From the NCBI GenBank assembly GCA_030594725.1, contig JAUVEQ010000102.1, positions 1-8,825 of the forward strand: a stretch of DNA of 8,825 nucleotides, written 5' to 3'. This document shows, in pieces, positions 7,701 to 8,825 of this stretch. The notes under the pieces were generated by a model. That model saw only the letters and a program-made list of their open reading frames with translations, ran no database searches and was not told where the DNA came from. Position 1 is the stretch's first letter, and each line of letters starts with the position of its first letter. The position numbers were made by a program, and so were the translations under genes. This DNA is from Methanobacteriota archaeon (GTDB taxonomy: Archaea > Thermoplasmatota > DTKX01 > GCA-020343715).

Positions 7701-8825
7701 ATTCAAACGTTCAATGGTATGGGCAACAGTTCATTGAGTGGTACGGTGAACGGGACTCCTTTGGGTCTTCCCGGCATACCAATAGGTCTGGTAGTAGAGG
7801 CTGCTGACGGTCAGGTCGATCTATCATGGAGCCCGCCTGAGACCGACGGCGGCACGCCGGTCCTGCGCTATCGAATTCTGAGAGGGTCCAAGGAGGATAG
7901 ACTAGAGATATATGATAATAATAACGCGGAGGTAACGACCTACTCGGACACCGGTCTCATGAACGGCCATACCTACTACTATGCCGTCTACGCGGAGAAC
8001 GCCATCGGAGAAGGTCCCAGGACCCAACCGGTATGGGCGACCCCCCTTGCCCGTCCCGATGCTCCAGCAGACCTCATTGCGGAGGCCGCCCACGGTGTTA
8101 TCAGGATATCATGGTTGCAGCCCCTCGATACGGGTGGCTCTGATATCACCCAATTCGTGATATACAGGGGCGGCTCTTCCACCGACCTCGCCACATTCCA
8201 AACATCCGACGAGTCCACGTTCACCTACAAGGACGATGATGTCATCGTTGGCACCAAATACCACTACGCCGTCGCCGCCGTCACAGCAGCCGGCGAGGGT
8301 CCCAGGAGCATCGTCGCCTCGGCTACACCTTACGGTCCACCAGGCGTCCCCTTGAACCTAGAGGCGAGACCCGGTAACGGCGAGGCCTCCCTCTTCTGGG
8401 ATATCCCGGACGACGATGGCGCCTCACCCATCATTGGCTACGTCATCCTGCGTGGCACCTCACCCTCGAGCCTCCGCGAGCTTACACAGCTGGGCCCTGT
8501 CACCTCGTACCTGGACACGTCGCCCACCAACGGCGAGACCTACTACTACGCCATCGCCGCCATCAACGAGGCGGGACCCGGAGACTACACCGAGACAGTC
8601 CTGGCCAACCCCTTCAAGGCCACCACCGCACCCGGCAAGGTCATGACGCTGGTCGGCGACACCAGGGATGGCAAGGTCATTATCCAGTGGAACTCGCCCC
8701 ATGACGACGGTGGCAGCCCAATCAATGGCTACACGGTCTACAGGGGCGACTCGGCAGGCACCATGGAGGTCATCGCAACCCTGGGCCTTGTCAGGACCTG
8801 GACCGACGAGGACGTTGTGCGCGGC
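4767..8825 (+). CDS. Gene B: paralogous SBBP/FN3 giant surface protein (3' end outside window)
   Basis: The frame is open from the ATG at 4767 to the window edge (1353 codons) without a stop. A signal peptide begins MRRSISMLIV and ends near FAQG/VDVG, closely matching gene A. The DUF7948-like domain carries FTENLGQ (60-66), NFMVGDDP (128-135), IYDGID (153-158) and PLVIDP (253-258), each one residue from its place in gene A. Seven SBBP blades start at residue 262, and FN3 domains start at 718, 812, 906, 1001, 1096, 1191 and 1285; the seventh is cut off. By comparison with gene A about 59 codons remain, and a PGF-type anchor is predicted there. No catalytic motif is visible. I infer a cell-surface partner or alternative form of gene A. 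It is most divergent from A in the propeller and in FN3-1. Confidence 0.93.
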   Translation, partial: MRRSISMLIVLMMTLGPFAQGVDVGDDQSLTPPIGPDLEIPTIQPTPDTGELLSNIDGFFTENLGQKGEGAGRFYCQGSPLSVAFGDDWIAYDYRPEESDQGVVVRMGIVDSNGVQPIGVHPLDHVSNFMVGDDPNAWVTGTMNYREVVYPGIYDGIDLRFYLDDGKLKYEYHVDPGACPSVIQHTYEGIHDLAVEARTGNLEIRTAIGVLVDDAPYSYQTAPNGLETVRSEYDVVDVNRVSIGIGDYDANSPLVIDPGLDFSTYLGGTELDMGQFIEVDEAGDIYVIGRTESLDFPTTPGVYSLNNNGPYDATITKMKGDGSGLYFSTYVGGSSTEFVNWGSITDEGDIIIAGYTVSTDLPTGQDAFQRTNNGGHEGYILKVDNKGQNVIFCSYLGGTSYERINQFCVTKSGDVYLAGQTDSNDFPVTTGCYDTSQNGEWDGYIARIDSNATELKACTFFGGNKPDKILDVAVTKNGDVIVTGWSFSTNFPTTAGVYSRTLAGSWDIFVTKFDSDLKQLRFSTFIGGSENDSPSDIHLDENENIWITGQTKSDDLETTVGAYDRTHGGEYDIFFIKLNSSADKLLYSTYFGGSKWDSDLSSKITNDGIINFICYTNSTNMPTTDNAYDTTHNGGWYDIYVGKLDILYGVLEYGTYIGGDDYEYVGNIQVLDNKLIITGNTLSSDYPTTPGAYSTSNSGGWDIVITSFIIGKLYGWDPSEPENLTASLGDRLVDLRWDPPTDHGNVSLRGYNVYRGTSEDNLTLLQSTLPNKRRYIDMPPTVGLRYFYAVSAFNGIGEGNWTTVVNATPVGKPLAPMQPTATPGCGTISLAWGPPSDSGGLPILGYTLFRGLIQYELVLLADLGNIATYTDEGLDNGKEYFYKVLARNSMGNGTFSDVISATPVGPPREPRYLTVEIGDTRLTLEWRQPINDGGSSVLGYRIFRGPSEDSIEILHTVKDSPTTFIDINLTNGMTYYYAIQTFNGMGNSSLSGTVNGTPLGLPGIPIGLVVEAADGQVDLSWSPPETDGGTPVLRYRILRGSKEDRLEIYDNNNAEVTTYSDTGLMNGHTYYYAVYAENAIGEGPRTQPVWATPLARPDAPADLIAEAAHGVIRISWLQPLDTGGSDITQFVIYRGGSSTDLATFQTSDESTFTYKDDDVIVGTKYHYAVAAVTAAGEGPRSIVASATPYGPPGVPLNLEARPGNGEASLFWDIPDDDGASPIIGYVILRGTSPSSLRELTQLGPVTSYLDTSPTNGETYYYAIAAINEAGPGDYTETVLANPFKATTAPGKVMTLVGDTRDGKVIIQWNSPHDDGGSPINGYTVYRGDSAGTMEVIATLGLVRTWTDEDVVRG
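4914..5009 (+). repeat. Copy 2 of the near-identical leader segment
   Basis: Partner of 662-757, 86 of 96 bases identical and in the same codon register. The longest perfect run covers nine codons at the 5' end. The similarity drops sharply on both sides, where shared residues mostly use different codons. Confidence 0.85.
5544..6899 (+). repeat. Seven SBBP beta-propeller repeats of gene B
   Basis: Blade-opening codons fall at 5550, 5745, 5940, 6135, 6330, 6525 and 6723, with steps of 195 bases except one of 198. Opening motifs are FSTYLGG, FSTYVGG, FCSYLGG, ACTFFGG, FSTFIGG, YSTYFGG and YGTYIGG. The DFPTT and AYDTTHNGG-type segments characteristic of SBBP repeats recur in each blade, partly degraded in blades 2 and 5. 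The count again closes one seven-bladed ring. Confidence 0.9.
6918..8825 (+). repeat. FN3 array of gene B: six complete domains and a truncated seventh
   Basis: Domains start at 6918, 7200, 7482, 7767, 8052, 8337 and 8619. The steps of 282, 282, 285, 285, 285 and 282 bases are exactly those in gene A. Domain n of B resembles domain n of A best, for instance FN3-4 (GLMNGHTYYYAVYAENAIGE) and FN3-5 (GTKYHYAVAAVTAAGEGPRS). Domains 5 to 7 are notably GC-rich. The seventh ends at the window edge shortly before its Tyr-rich strand. Confidence 0.92.

Overview
The window looks archaeal, most likely from a euryarchaeon; a Thermoplasmata-type lineage is my guess and nothing here proves it. The evidence is TATA/BRE-like promoters, Shine-Dalgarno sites that fit the archaeal 16S rRNA tail, heavy AGG/AAG/ATC/GAG codon use, and a C-terminal PGF-type surface-anchoring tail on a giant secreted protein. 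There are no RNA genes, transposases, integrases or CRISPR arrays.

Layout. Positions 1-511 are a mostly short-ORF region with several promoter-like elements. Its left edge may hold the first 23 codons of a divergent minus-strand membrane-protein gene (1-69). A 56-residue small ORF (256-426) has its own ribosome binding site and a TATA-like box upstream. A good BRE/TATA element (424-438) then precedes the first large gene.

Gene A (512-4765, 1417 aa) and gene B (4767 to beyond 8825, 1353 codons visible) are tandem paralogues separated by one base. Both encode a signal peptide, an N-terminal domain of the kind that precedes SBBP propellers (DUF7948-like), seven 65-residue SBBP blades (one complete seven-bladed beta-propeller) and seven fibronectin type III domains. 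Gene A ends in a linker, a PGF motif, a hydrophobic helix and an RRRD tail, which is the archaeosortase (PGF-CTERM) signature. Gene B is cut by the window edge inside its seventh FN3 domain. From gene A, about 59 more codons including the same tail are expected just outside.

The two genes should form an operon. The AGG AGG AGG codons for the arginine tail of gene A are also the Shine-Dalgarno sequence of gene B, so the products are probably made together and displayed as a matched pair of long surface rods: propeller head outward, FN3 stalk, lipid or membrane anchor at the C-terminus. The FN3 arrays have identical repeat lengths domain for domain. The pair therefore arose by duplication of a finished gene, not by independent repeat expansion. 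Sequence composition is mosaic: the leader and FN3 stalk are GC-rich and locally near-identical between copies, while the propellers are AT-richer and much more divergent. I infer a constant scaffold carrying a variable, possibly ligand-binding head. The ligand is unknown.
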